52,662 nucleotides of DNA from Clostridia bacterium (GTDB lineage: Bacteria > Bacillota > Clostridia > Oscillospirales > Acutalibacteraceae): positions 1 to 52,662 of the forward strand of contig JAKSQP010000017.1 in NCBI GenBank assembly GCA_024404025.1, read 5' to 3'. Each line of letters opens with the position of its first letter. The first letter of the stretch is position 1. The notes under the pieces were generated by a model, which saw nothing but the letters and a program-made list of their open reading frames with translations, searched no databases and was not told the origin of the DNA. The position numbers and the translations under genes are program-made. Below, piece after piece: positions 1-7,615 of the stretch.

Positions 1-160
1 CGTTCCAAATGGCTTCCTTGCTCTCATAATGGCGGTATAATGCCGATTTGCTTAGTCCCATCCCTGCCGCAAAGTCTCTCAGATTCGTTCCTTTGTAACC
101 GTTTTCTACAAAGCTGACAAGAGCCGCGTCAAGAATCTTTTCTTTTGTTGTATTTTCCAT
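1..160 (-). CDS. TetR/AcrR-family regulator, N-terminal part (runs off the left edge)
   Basis: The reverse strand from the ATG at 160 encodes a protein starting MENTTKEKILDAALVSFVEN. It continues with GYKGTNLRDFAAGMGLSKSALYRHYESKEAIW, given here only to mark the recognition helix (GLSKSALYRHYESKE), which is typical of the TetR DNA-binding helix-turn-helix. Only about 53 residues lie in the window, so the ligand-binding domain is not visible. A GGAGG ribosome site lies at 166-170. The promoter just upstream carries two operator-like palindromes, which suggests self-repression. The controlled target is unknown because the neighbour beyond the edge cannot be seen. The family call is firm; the function is open. 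Confidence 0.85.
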   Translation of the reverse strand, partial: MENTTKEKILDAALVSFVENGYKGTNLRDFAAGMGLSKSALYRHYESKEAIWN

Positions 161-183
161 AATAGCCTCCTTAAAACACAACA

Positions 184-223
184 TGACCAATTGGACACAT
201 TGTATTATAGCGACCACTTGGTC
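184..223. promoter_or_regulatory. Two operator-like palindromes overlapping the TetR promoter
   Basis: TGACCAATTGGACA (184-197) and GACCACTTGGTC (212-223) are near-palindromes sharing the pattern GACCAnnTGGnC, with centres 27 bp apart. The second lies in the spacer between -35 and -10, the first just downstream of -10. This is the expected layout for an autorepressing TetR protein; binding itself is inferred. Confidence 0.65.
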
Positions 224-232
224 ACATGTCAA
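204..232 (-). promoter_or_regulatory. Sigma-A promoter of the TetR-family gene
   Basis: Reading the minus strand, a consensus -35 TTGACA (232-227) and a consensus -10 TATAAT (209-204) are separated by exactly 17 bp. The promoter points at the regulator start at 160. Confidence 0.85.
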
Positions 233-300
233 GTGATTTTATCGGATTTATTGCCGATTTTTCTTACATTTCCGACTTTATAACGATTTATGTACAAAAG

Positions 301-331
301 CAAAAACCGCAGAGCTTCTACGCTCTGCGGT
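301..331 (-). terminator. Rho-independent terminator for minus-strand transcripts
   Basis: ACCGCAGAGC and GCTCTGCGGT form a perfect 10-bp stem with a 5-nt loop. Read on the minus strand, it is followed by a T-rich run (TTTTTGCTTTTG). It lies downstream of the small minus-strand frame that ends near 388. Confidence 0.75.
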
Positions 332-387
332 ATGTTGTTTATAATGTCGGATTTTAATAAAGCGGGGCGCTGATTCCCGCAACAAAT

Positions 388-456
388 CTAATTATCCAGG
401 CTCTTGATCTGTACTCTCATGCGCTTGCTGATCTGATAACCCGATTCACCTGACGA
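388..456 (-). pseudogene. In-frame flagellin-like remnant after the stop of the small leader peptide
   Basis: Read in the same frame directly after the TAA, the sequence encodes SSGESGYQISKRMRVQIKSL followed by DN and then TAG at 390-388. This matches the conserved flagellin segment (A)GxxIS-x-RM-x-xQI-x-GL that follows the SSG-R-I motif. The continuity of similarity across one stop suggests a single ancestral gene of at least 75 codons, now interrupted and truncated. Readthrough cannot be excluded. Confidence 0.45.
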
Positions 457-618
457 TTAGGCAATTTTTGATACGGATGTCAATTTTGTAAGAGATTCGC
501 TCAAGGTATCCTGACCATTGCCGAACTGTGCGGAAGTATCGATACCGCCGATAACGTTATCAAGTGCTTCGTCAGAGAGTTCAACCAAGTCAGGGGAATT
601 TCCTTTTTTCATTTTCAT
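457..618 (-). CDS. Small peptide with double-glycine leader and flagellin-like helix (possibly a broken gene)
   Basis: The 53-aa frame starts at the ATG at 618 behind a good ribosome site (GAAGGAGA, about 627-634). Residues 12-25 read VELSDEALDNVIGG, the form of a double-glycine leader used by C39-peptidase ABC exporters for bacteriocins and other RiPP-like peptides. After GG comes a Ser/Thr/Gln-rich stretch (SLTKLTSVSKIA) that resembles the N-terminal D0/D1 helix of flagellins (NxLSxSLxKLSSGxRI). The frame stops at TAA (457-459), but flagellin similarity continues in the same frame beyond it. Either the true product is short or the gene has a nonsense mutation. No transporter or maturation gene is nearby in the window. 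Leader similarity is from motif reading only. Confidence 0.55.
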   Translation of the reverse strand: MKMKKGNSPDLVELSDEALDNVIGGIDTSAQFGNGQDTLSESLTKLTSVSKIA

Positions 619-1353
619 AATGGTTATCTCCTTCAAATTTATGATTTCTGCTCAAGCGTTGTTGAGCCCATATTACCGTTCTCTTGAAAATTGCCGAAAA
701 TGCGGCGCAGGGATAAATTTCCGTAGGCAAAAGGGAGTCGAACTCAATATGGTTTTGGCGACACCTTTTTGCCGATATTTTGTTAAAAATGCTCGGAATA
801 CACAAAGTATTCCTGCGCTTTTCGCCTCATCTCGGCAGAAAATCTGTCTGCCAAAACTGCGAAGCACCTTAAAATGTTGAAATTTGCGTGCAGTCCGGTG
901 TTTCTTCGACGAAGACATACTCCCGTATTTCAAGGAGAAAAACGCCGGAATGTGCGTGAAGTTCGCTTTTTAAGGCATATAGGGTTCGAATCTCTTTTGC
1001 CTAACCGAGTGATAATAATCCGAACCCACCTTGAATCTGGTTCTTTTTCCGTCTGACAGCGTCATCGTCATTGCAAGGCACCAAGCCTTGCTGCTTCCTC
1101 TTCCTTGTCATACGAAAAAATATCTCAAATTCAAGGCAAGTTTTATTTCGTTTTAGAGTAGTTATATGCGAGGCGGCCGAATGAGTAATACTTTGTGTAT
1201 TGCGAATGAGGGCAACGAAGCAGATAGCTGCTTTAAAACGAAAGAAAATGGGTTCGTTTTATCATCACTCGGTTAATCATATAAGACGAAACCCGCCGTT
1301 TTTCAGCAGATTTCCTGCGCTAAATCAAAAACAGGAAGCAGAAAAAATATCGC
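619..1353. other. Long intergenic stretch with degenerate interspersed elements
   Basis: I see no convincing gene here; the open frames are short, lack ribosome sites and have no recognisable protein features. The stretch contains two related but inverted segments around 741-860 (minus sense) and 1141-1263 (plus sense). Both carry GAGGCG, then 11 bases, then AATACTTTGTGTATT. The second one includes the 67-bp repeat annotated separately. The rest looks like decayed non-coding sequence. Confidence 0.5.
1197..1263 (+). repeat. 67-bp dispersed repeat, copy 1
   Basis: This segment begins GTATTGCGAATGAGGGCAAC and ends TTCGTTTTATC. By hand comparison it matches the reverse complement of 26711-26777 at about 56 of 67 positions with no gaps. 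That points to a short interspersed element family in this genome. It encodes no protein. Confidence 0.7.
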
Positions 1354-1551
1354 TTATGTATAATATCTGTCCTCGATAATATCCGCAATATGATTGCTTT
1401 CAACCGCATTTTCATTGCAGATTCCGACAAAGCTTTTCGCTTCAACGGGGTCCTCGGTAAAGATTATCATAAGTCCGGCGCCGTCTGAAATGCCGTATAA
1501 TTCGGTTTCCGAATTGTCTATGATGAAGGTTTCTTTAATTAACAGGTACAT
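1354..1551 (-). CDS. DUF6514-like small protein
   Basis: The 65-aa protein begins MYLLIKE and ends HIADIIEDRYYT. The pattern 'YLLIKE..., YGI, ..., VEELVxxCNxxxxxxxHxxDIVEDxx' is what I recall for DUF6514, a family of short cytosolic proteins of unknown function in Clostridia. The ribosome site GGAG lies 8 bases before the ATG, and a strong promoter lies upstream (1584-1612). Nothing suggests secretion. The family assignment is from memory of the pattern; the role is unknown. Confidence 0.7.
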   Translation of the reverse strand: MYLLIKETFIIDNSETELYGISDGAGLMIIFTEDPVEAKSFVGICNENAVESNHIADIIEDRYYT

Positions 1552-1583
1552 ATTGTCACTCCGTTGCGTTACGAATCGTCACA

Positions 1584-1612
1584 ATTATACATTATTTACA
1601 ATATATAGTCAA
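1584..1612 (-). promoter_or_regulatory. Sigma-A promoter of the DUF6514-like gene
   Basis: On the minus strand, -35 TTGACT (612-607 of this kilobase, i.e. 1612-1607) and -10 TATAAT (1589-1584) are 17 bp apart, just upstream of the gene starting at 1551. Confidence 0.75.
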
Positions 1613-1775
1613 TATTATTCCAAAAAATTTTTTTGACACATTATCTTGTGACTGCACGCAAAGCGGCGAGGCAGAGTGCTCTGTGATTTATGACCATTGG
1701 GGGTTGATGCTGTTATTCGGCAAATATGCCGCAAACCGGTTTATGAAGTTTCGCCCGAAGGTATTGTTTATCAAT

Positions 1776-2855
1776 TTATTTTTTCAGTCCTGCAAGTTCC
1801 ATAAGCTCGCTCCAGTTTCTGAAAATGAATGCCAGATCTTTAATGATCCATTTGATAGTTGAGAAGAAAGGAGAGATGGAAAATGCGAGAGGCTCCTTGT
1901 GAGTTCTGGCATCTTCAACGAAATCTGCGGTTTTTGTAAACCTGAAGATGCAGTTTGCGGCGCTGTGGTCAGAGAGGTTTGCGCCGCTGTCATCAAAGAA
2001 ATCAATGTAATTGAAATCCTCGGCAGTAATTTCAACGCCGGCAGCGCTGCGATAATAAAACTGTTCAACGCTGTCCCATCTGCCCCAGGAAGAACCCGTT
2101 TTATACCATTCGGAATAGTTTTCATAATCGCCGTTGTTTTTGATTTCGTGCCAGGCATTTTTAAAGCCGTAATCGGTTATCATTTTGAAAAGAAGGGCTT
2201 CATCGGTTCCGTCTTCGCCTTTGGTCAGATAGTGAATGGAAGTGTTGAAATCGCCGGTAATGATAACGGGACGGTTTGAAGAGCGTTTATTTACCATTGC
2301 AAGGAGCTGAACATATTGTTCGGCTCTTGAAAGTGAATTGCCGACTCCGTCAAACGCATCTGCGTGAATATCATAAAAATCAACAGTCATTCCGCCGCCG
2401 AGATCAAGAACGGAATAGAGAATTCCTTTCGGAGTGAGAGCGTCGCCCTCTGCAATTCCGCCATAGCAGGAATTCCATTCAACTCTTTCCGGATCATAAA
2501 TTTTAATATTTTTGGTATAAACATTAAGTCCGTCGCCTCCGGGAACCGAGCCTGAAGTGAGGGTTTTATATTTGAAATTGTCCATACCCTTTATCAGGTA
2601 TTTATGGCAGTTAAAATCCTCCTGGACGGCGATGACATCAAAATCGGACTCGTTAAAAATGCTGCCGAGCTTTGTCTGATTGGCTTTAACATCCTTTTCG
2701 CCCTGGCCGATAAGCGCTTTGAAATCGGGAAGGCCGGCAACATTATAGTTGAGGAAGCTCAAGGTTATTGAATCGGAGCTGTCTGCATAGGCAAACGCCG
2801 AAAAACAAGAAGTAAAAATGAGCACAGCAAGAATGACGGATATTATTTTTTTCAT
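1776..2855 (-). CDS. Secreted endonuclease/exonuclease/phosphatase-fold phosphoesterase
   Basis: The 359-aa protein has a signal peptide (MKKIISVILAVLIFTSCFSAFAYA) and then an EEP-fold domain. Visible hallmarks are LNYNVAGLP near the start, the catalytic VQE (Glu for metal binding), HADA, ITGDFN (the Asp/Asn pair), and a late SDHSA (catalytic Asp-His). The family includes DNase I, sphingomyelinases and inositol phosphatases; the substrate here cannot be read, though secretion suggests scavenging or host-lipid attack. I chose the ATG at 2855 because GAGGTGG sits just upstream; an in-frame GTG at 2864 overlaps that ribosome site. The C-terminus (WIIKDLAFIFRNW) is hydrophobic and amphipathic and could touch the membrane. 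It is divergent from a secreted 5'-nucleotidase. Confidence 0.85.
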   Translation of the reverse strand: MKKIISVILAVLIFTSCFSAFAYADSSDSITLSFLNYNVAGLPDFKALIGQGEKDVKANQTKLGSIFNESDFDVIAVQEDFNCHKYLIKGMDNFKYKTLTSGSVPGGDGLNVYTKNIKIYDPERVEWNSCYGGIAEGDALTPKGILYSVLDLGGGMTVDFYDIHADAFDGVGNSLSRAEQYVQLLAMVNKRSSNRPVIITGDFNTSIHYLTKGEDGTDEALLFKMITDYGFKNAWHEIKNNGDYENYSEWYKTGSSWGRWDSVEQFYYRSAAGVEITAEDFNYIDFFDDSGANLSDHSAANCIFRFTKTADFVEDARTHKEPLAFSISPFFSTIKWIIKDLAFIFRNWSELMELAGLKK

Positions 2856-3000
2856 ACAAACCACCTCTGTTTTTAAATCAAAGCAAATATATCATAAAAC
2901 CATTTAAATTGCAATAAAAAAGAAAAATAAAGGACACATTTCAAAGCGTAAGCGGGTTTGCGAAGCGCCGCCCGGAGTCTGTAATATTTCCAAAAGCCGA

Positions 3001-3029
3001 TTGACCGAAGAAAAAGATTATGCTATTAT
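3001..3029 (+). promoter_or_regulatory. Sigma-A promoter of the 5'-nucleotidase gene
   Basis: TTGACC (3001-3006) and TATTAT (3024-3029) are spaced by 17 bp, about 50 bases before the start codon at 3081. Confidence 0.75.
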
Positions 3030-3080
3030 AGGGAAAATACATCCGGTTTGCCCGGATCAAAAAACAAAAGAGGTATTAAA

Positions 3081-4949
3081 ATGAAATTCAGAAAATTTTT
3101 AAGCGTTCTGATGGCTGCGGTAATGCTTCTCGGTATATGCGTTCCGATGGCGGGTGCAGAGGGAAGCGAAGATCTGAGCATCATGTTCATTCATGACAGC
3201 CATGATTATCTTTATCCAACGAGCAATATAGTCGGCGGAAAGCTTGTTGAACACGGCGGCGCCGCAAAGCTTGCAACGGTGATCAGGGAAAACAAGGATG
3301 AAAACACGATCTTCCTTGACGGCGGAGATTTTTCGATGGGTACTCTGTATCAGGCGGCTTACAGCACCGATGCCTATGAGCTTCGCAATCTCGGAATCTG
3401 CGGATGCAATGTCACAACCTTCGGCAACCACGAATTTGATTTCGGAGCGGCGGGAGCGGCAAAAATGCTCAGAGCGGCAATCGCTTCGGGCGACAGACTG
3501 CCGGAAATCGTTCAGTCAAATATAGATCTTTCGGGTGACCTTACCCCCGAGCAGCTTGATTTCAAAAAAGCCTGCGAGGAATACGGCGTTAAGGAAAACA
3601 CGATAATTGAATGCGCAGGTCATAAAATAGGCTTGTTCGGCCTTGTGGGAAAAAGCACCATTGCCTGCATTCAGACAGATTTTGAATATATAGATTATAT
3701 CAAGGCTGCGAAGGAACAGGTCAAAAAGCTTAAAGAGCAGGGATGCGATATTATAATCGCCATTTCCCATTCGGGAACAGCGGGCGACGGCAAGAGCGGC
3801 GAGGATGTTGACCTTGCAAAAAAAGTCCCCGATATTGATGTTATAATCAGCGGACACACCCACACGGTTTATTCGGAGCCCGTCATAATCGGAGAAACGA
3901 TCATTGTTTCATGCGGCGAATATCTTAAAAATGTCGGCAAGCTGACGGTTTCGGCTGAAAACGGAAAAGTTAATGTTAAGAATTACAAGTTGATTCCTCT
4001 TAACGCATCCGTTGCGGAAGATCCCGAAACAAAAGAAAGATTTGAACGCTATAAAGAAAATATAAACAGCACATATCTTCAGCCCGGAGAAACATTCGAC
4101 AAGGTTATCGCTCACAGCAACTTTGATTTTATCGGCCTTGATGAAATGTATAACACTCATCAGGAATATCCTCTCGGCGACCTTATTGCCGATTCATATA
4201 TTTATGAAGCAGAGCAGAACGGCGTTAACGATATTGACGTTGCGCTCGTCGGCCTCGGAACGGTCAGAGGTGCTTTTGAAAAGGGCGATATTACAATTGC
4301 AGACGCATTTGAAATCTGCTCGCTCGGCGTAGGCTCGGACGGAACTGCCGGCCATCCGCTTGTTTCATGTTACCTTTACGGCTGGGAAATAAAGCTGCTC
4401 ACCGAGATTGATGCTTCAATCGGAGAGCTTGTAAGCTCGCTGAAGATGAGCTATTCGGGTCTCAGCTATGCTTTCAATTCAAAACGCCTGATTCTCAATA
4501 AGGTTATGAATTCCGGTATCGTCAAAGGAAACGGCGAACCCGAAAAAATCGAAAGCAACAGACTTTATAAAGTTGTCGGCAATATGTACGCAATAAATAT
4601 GCTCGATATGGTCAGAGATGTTACAAAGGGCATGGTTTCGATAGCTCCGAGAGATGAAAACGGCAGCAAGATTTTTGATTTCTATTCGCTGGCTCTCAAA
4701 GATAAGAACGGAAACGAGATAAAAGAATGGATAGCATTCAAGGATTATCTTGAAAGCTTTGAAACCGGCCCGAGCGGATACCCCGAAATCCCCGACAGAT
4801 ATTCTGCACAGCAGGGCAGAAAAGTCAAGGTCAGCAAGAGCATTTTTGAAGAAATCAGAGAGAACGGATTTGTTCCGACGGTTATTTCCGTATTTACCGC
4901 CGCAATAAATGTTGTTCTTGCAATATTCAATCTCCTGACGAGAAGATAA
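3081..4949 (+). CDS. Secreted 5'-nucleotidase / 2',3'-cyclic phosphodiesterase (UshA/CpdB-like)
   Basis: The 622-aa protein has a signal peptide ending AGAEG and an N-terminal calcineurin-like metallophosphatase domain. All metal-site motifs are present in order: FIHDSHD, GGDFSMG, GNHEFDFG, AISHSG and ISGHTHT. The second half matches the C-terminal 5'-nucleotidase substrate domain (NTHQEYPLGDLIADS, YPEIPDRYS). The expected role is extracellular release of phosphate and nucleosides from nucleotides. The start is the ATG at 3081 behind AGAGGT; a TTG-initiated extension from 3048 would spoil the signal peptide. The C-terminus (VISVFTAAINVVLAIFNLLTRR) is a hydrophobic stretch ending in Arg-Arg, which looks like a membrane anchor. 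It is divergently arranged with the other secreted phosphoesterase. Confidence 0.92.
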   Translation: MKFRKFLSVLMAAVMLLGICVPMAGAEGSEDLSIMFIHDSHDYLYPTSNIVGGKLVEHGGAAKLATVIRENKDENTIFLDGGDFSMGTLYQAAYSTDAYELRNLGICGCNVTTFGNHEFDFGAAGAAKMLRAAIASGDRLPEIVQSNIDLSGDLTPEQLDFKKACEEYGVKENTIIECAGHKIGLFGLVGKSTIACIQTDFEYIDYIKAAKEQVKKLKEQGCDIIIAISHSGTAGDGKSGEDVDLAKKVPDIDVIISGHTHTVYSEPVIIGETIIVSCGEYLKNVGKLTVSAENGKVNVKNYKLIPLNASVAEDPETKERFERYKENINSTYLQPGETFDKVIAHSNFDFIGLDEMYNTHQEYPLGDLIADSYIYEAEQNGVNDIDVALVGLGTVRGAFEKGDITIADAFEICSLGVGSDGTAGHPLVSCYLYGWEIKLLTEIDASIGELVSSLKMSYSGLSYAFNSKRLILNKVMNSGIVKGNGEPEKIESNRLYKVVGNMYAINMLDMVRDVTKGMVSIAPRDENGSKIFDFYSLALKDKNGNEIKEWIAFKDYLESFETGPSGYPEIPDRYSAQQGRKVKVSKSIFEEIRENGFVPTVISVFTAAINVVLAIFNLLTRR

Positions 4950-4955
4950 AAAATC

Positions 4956-4988
4956 AAGGAATCCTCTTATTCAAGGGGATTCCTTTTT
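4956..4988 (+). terminator. Rho-independent terminator after the 5'-nucleotidase gene
   Basis: AAGGAATCC pairs with GGATTCCTT, with further pairing inside the loop, followed by TTTTT at 4984-4988. It begins 6 bases after the stop codon. Confidence 0.85.
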
Positions 4989-5175
4989 GCGGATTGCCCA
5001 TTGATTCTTTATTAAAGCGACATTACGGGGAATCAACGATGACCGCCCGCAGACGGTCAGAAATGATACAGGCATGAGTTTCAGCTTGACAGAAACAATA
5101 TGCCCAAAACGCATTTTATGCGGTCTGCGATTTCCGAAATAATTCCGTCAATGAAAATTGCACTTCATACAGATA

Positions 5176-5204
5176 TTGATTTTTAAGCGGTATTGTGTTA
5201 TATT
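5176..5204 (+). promoter_or_regulatory. Promoter of the cystatin-like lipoprotein gene
   Basis: TTGATT (5176-5181) and TATATT (5199-5204) with a 17-bp spacer lie 27 bases before the start codon at 5231. Confidence 0.65.
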
Positions 5205-5230
5205 AATAAAAAGTGAAAGGGGAGAACGGA

Positions 5231-5986
5231 ATGAAAAAATCTTTTTTTGCGATAATTGCGGTTATGATAGCTGCCGTTATGCTTTTCAGCGGCTGCAAAA
5301 TAAAGGAAGTGCCTTTAAATATGATTGAACCCTCAACGGACGGGACAACGGTCAGCGCAGTTGAAATCGAAAACGAAATGCCTCTTGCGGGCGGATGGAC
5401 CTATGCTTCCGAATTTGCGGATGTTCAGATCCCCGAGGATGCGGGCGAGGCGCTCACAAAGGCAGCAGGGAAGGTTGAAGGCGTTATCTTCAAGCCTGTT
5501 GCATATCTCGGCAGCCAGGTTGTTGCCGGCGTTAACTATGCCTATATCTGCGAGGTAACAACAATAAAGGAAAACCCCATTTCAACGCTGAATGTTGTCA
5601 GGGTTTACAGAGATCTTGAGGGCGGCGCATCCGTTACCGGCTCAAAGGTGATAAACATTGCCGAATATAACGGCGCTCCGGGCGAAGAAGCGCAGGAAAT
5701 GCCGATCGCCGGGGGATGGTCATACAATGAGGCATCCGGCGGAAAGCTCCCCGAAAATGTCAAGGCGGCATACGCAGCCGCAAAGAAAGAGCTTGAGGGC
5801 AGCCGGTATGAGCCGATTGCCTGCCTGGGCAGTCAGGTCGTTGCAGGCGCAAATTATGCGGTTCTTTGCAAGGATGTCAGCGATGAGGAAAACATTTCCC
5901 TTTATGTTATCATTATTTATGCCGGGGTTGACGGCACAAATCAGATATCTTCTCTCAGTATGTTCAGAATGCCTGAATTAGATTAA
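5231..5986 (+). CDS. Lipoprotein with two tandem cystatin-like domains
   Basis: The 251-aa protein begins MKKSFFAIIAVMIAAVMLFS and then GC, a classic lipobox, so it should be lipid-anchored outside the membrane. After a short linker come two homologous domains of about 100 residues. Each opens with E-MP-(L/I)-AGGW-(T/S)-Y, then an Ala/Glu-rich helix, then LGSQVVAG-x-NYA, then beta strands. An N-terminal Gly-Gly plus QVVAG-x-NY is the signature pair of cystatin/stefin cysteine-protease inhibitors. Inhibition of cysteine proteases is therefore plausible but unproven; the fold alone may be shared. The start at 5231 follows AAGGGGAG; the in-frame GTG at 5213 lies before that site. It is monocistronic, with its own promoter and terminator. 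Confidence 0.75.
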   Translation: MKKSFFAIIAVMIAAVMLFSGCKIKEVPLNMIEPSTDGTTVSAVEIENEMPLAGGWTYASEFADVQIPEDAGEALTKAAGKVEGVIFKPVAYLGSQVVAGVNYAYICEVTTIKENPISTLNVVRVYRDLEGGASVTGSKVINIAEYNGAPGEEAQEMPIAGGWSYNEASGGKLPENVKAAYAAAKKELEGSRYEPIACLGSQVVAGANYAVLCKDVSDEENISLYVIIIYAGVDGTNQISSLSMFRMPELD

Positions 5987-5993
5987 AAAAATG

Positions 5994-6022
5994 AGAACGG
6001 TGGAATCCACCGTTCTTTTTTT
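5994..6022. terminator. Bidirectional terminator between the lipoprotein and MFS genes
   Basis: AGAACGGTGG and CCACCGTTCT form a perfect 10-bp stem. A T run follows on the plus strand (TTTTTTT) and on the minus strand (opposite the AAAAAAA at 5985-5990). It serves both convergent genes. Confidence 0.9.
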
Positions 6023-6030
6023 ATGAAAAA

Positions 6031-7314
6031 TTATTTTCTGTTTTCCGCTTGTTTTGAAACAACTTTCTTGTTGAAAATCAGGGCGAAAACCATCAGAAAA
6101 GCAGTTATTGCGCTGAGCACCTGCTGACCGTTTGCGTGAATGCCCATAAATGTGTTTCCGCAACTCTGAACATAATCAAGAATAAGGCTTCCGATAAAGG
6201 ATGCGGCAAAGCCGAAAACACCTTTTGTGCTGTTGTTGACGGCGATTCCCGCAAGGATATATTCATCGTCAACATAGCAATAAGCCATATTGTAGTTGTT
6301 CTGACCGATGCCGGACATTGCCATCTGATAAATTATCGTGAACGGTAAAATCAGCCATCCCCGTTCCAGAGAAACAAAAACGCCGATGAGAAACGCCGCA
6401 AGAGTCATAAGATTTCCTATGTAATAGCCGTTTGCGAAGCCTTTTCTGTCCGAATATTTTCCGAGAGGCTTGGAGATAAGGAATCTTGCAAGGCAGGCAG
6501 CAACATTTATGATCTGGATTTTGCTTACCGAAAGTCCGAGGTCAACCGTTTTGTATGTGCCCATAAATCCGATGGTGAGATACCTTGCAAATTCGGAAAT
6601 CGAGGTGAGAATGATGACATTCCGGAAATTTTTGTTTCCGAATGTGTGGCGGATGATTTCCTTGATGCTCTGTGATGCTCCGCTCTCTGCGAGAGGGAGC
6701 TCTTTCATTTTTGCAAGGCATATAAAATTGAAACCGCAGACAACGACCATTGAGGCAGACAGAAAACCGAATGCGCCGTGGAGGTTGCCTTTCAGCTCAA
6801 AGCGGTCAACAACATAGCCTGCGCCGAGAGTAAAAACAACGCCTGCGATGAGCGAAACCATTTCTTTTATTGCGGAATAAGTGCCTCTGTTGTCAGGGGA
6901 AACGAAGGAATTGCCCCACTTATAGCAGAGGGTGTTGTTGAGATAAAGAGCAAGATAGCCCAGAAGGATGAGCGCAGTTGCGGCGGCGGCCTTTCCTTTG
7001 AATGAGAGCGGCATAAAAGGAACGGTAAAAACAGCCGCAAAAAGGAGCTGGCTTGCCGTGTCAACGAGAATAATATATTTTTTTATTCTTTTCAGCTTTC
7101 CGGCGAGAGGGACGGACAGAAGCTGAAAAAGGAACGAAACCGTTATCAGCGATGAGAGAACGCCCGTTGCCGCATCGCTTAATCCTATATCCTTGAGCAG
7201 CTTTGCGAGAAATGCGTCTGCGGAGAGGAGCGCAATGAAATATTCAAACATACATTGCAGAGTATACGCATTGCGGGAGGAGAGGTATTCTTTTGAATTG
7301 AAAATATCTGCCAT
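6031..7314 (-). CDS. MFS transporter
   Basis: The 427-aa protein has about 12 hydrophobic segments with a central hydrophilic loop around residues 195-215 (MKELPLAESGASQSIKE). The loop between helices 2 and 3 reads PLAGKLKRIKKY, resembling the MFS 'G-x-x-x-D-R-x-G-R-R/K' loop, and SKPLGKYSDRKG repeats this pattern in the second half. Transport substrate cannot be inferred; the family includes drug efflux and sugar carriers. A CGGAG ribosome site precedes the ATG at 7314. It is transcribed alone, convergent with the lipoprotein gene and divergent from pilB. Confidence 0.85.
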   Translation of the reverse strand: MADIFNSKEYLSSRNAYTLQCMFEYFIALLSADAFLAKLLKDIGLSDAATGVLSSLITVSFLFQLLSVPLAGKLKRIKKYIILVDTASQLLFAAVFTVPFMPLSFKGKAAAATALILLGYLALYLNNTLCYKWGNSFVSPDNRGTYSAIKEMVSLIAGVVFTLGAGYVVDRFELKGNLHGAFGFLSASMVVVCGFNFICLAKMKELPLAESGASQSIKEIIRHTFGNKNFRNVIILTSISEFARYLTIGFMGTYKTVDLGLSVSKIQIINVAACLARFLISKPLGKYSDRKGFANGYYIGNLMTLAAFLIGVFVSLERGWLILPFTIIYQMAMSGIGQNNYNMAYCYVDDEYILAGIAVNNSTKGVFGFAASFIGSLILDYVQSCGNTFMGIHANGQQVLSAITAFLMVFALIFNKKVVSKQAENRK

Positions 7315-7342
7315 AATAAATCTCCGAAATCATTATGGCTTC

Positions 7343-7371
7343 ATAATAGCACACGCACGCTTTTAAATCAA
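7343..7371 (-). promoter_or_regulatory. Promoter of the MFS transporter gene
   Basis: On the minus strand, TTGATT (7371-7366) and TATTAT (7348-7343) are separated by 17 bp, about 29 bases before the ATG. Confidence 0.7.
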
Positions 7372-7615
7372 CGGTATTGTGTTGATACATTTCATTTTTT
7401 GCAATAAAATACTGTTGAATTTCTACATAAGTTGAGAATGGTGCGGAAAAATGAAACGATCCGGAAAAAATTTTTTGAAAAATCGGCTGATGTATATGGT
7501 GCAGGTATAAAATAAAATGCAGATTCATACACGATATATTGATAAAATCATAAGCGTATTTTTCTTTTCGGTAATTATTTTGCGGAATTGTTTGGGGGAA
7601 AGCAAAAATTTCTTC

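Noticed and set aside
518..880. Open frame of 120 aa on the plus strand
   Set aside because: It lies antisense to the double-glycine leader frame, has no ribosome site and has low-complexity content; the minus-strand reading is better supported.
673..933. Minus-strand frame of 86 aa in the intergenic stretch
   Set aside because: No ribosome site, no recognisable protein features, and it covers the degenerate interspersed element.
1645..1690. CACGCAAAGC followed by GC-rich sequence, reminiscent of a c-di-GMP-I riboswitch core
   Set aside because: The flanking conserved parts (GGGCAAACC, GGTAGGTAGCGGGG) are missing, and it precedes no plus-strand gene; the resemblance is chance.
2856..2864. 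GTG start giving three extra residues for the EEP enzyme
   Set aside because: The GTG is inside the GAGGTGG ribosome site used by the ATG at 2855.
3048..3080. TTG-initiated extension of the 5'-nucleotidase
   Set aside because: There is a good ribosome site for the ATG at 3081, and the extension would precede the signal peptide with an unlikely charged segment.
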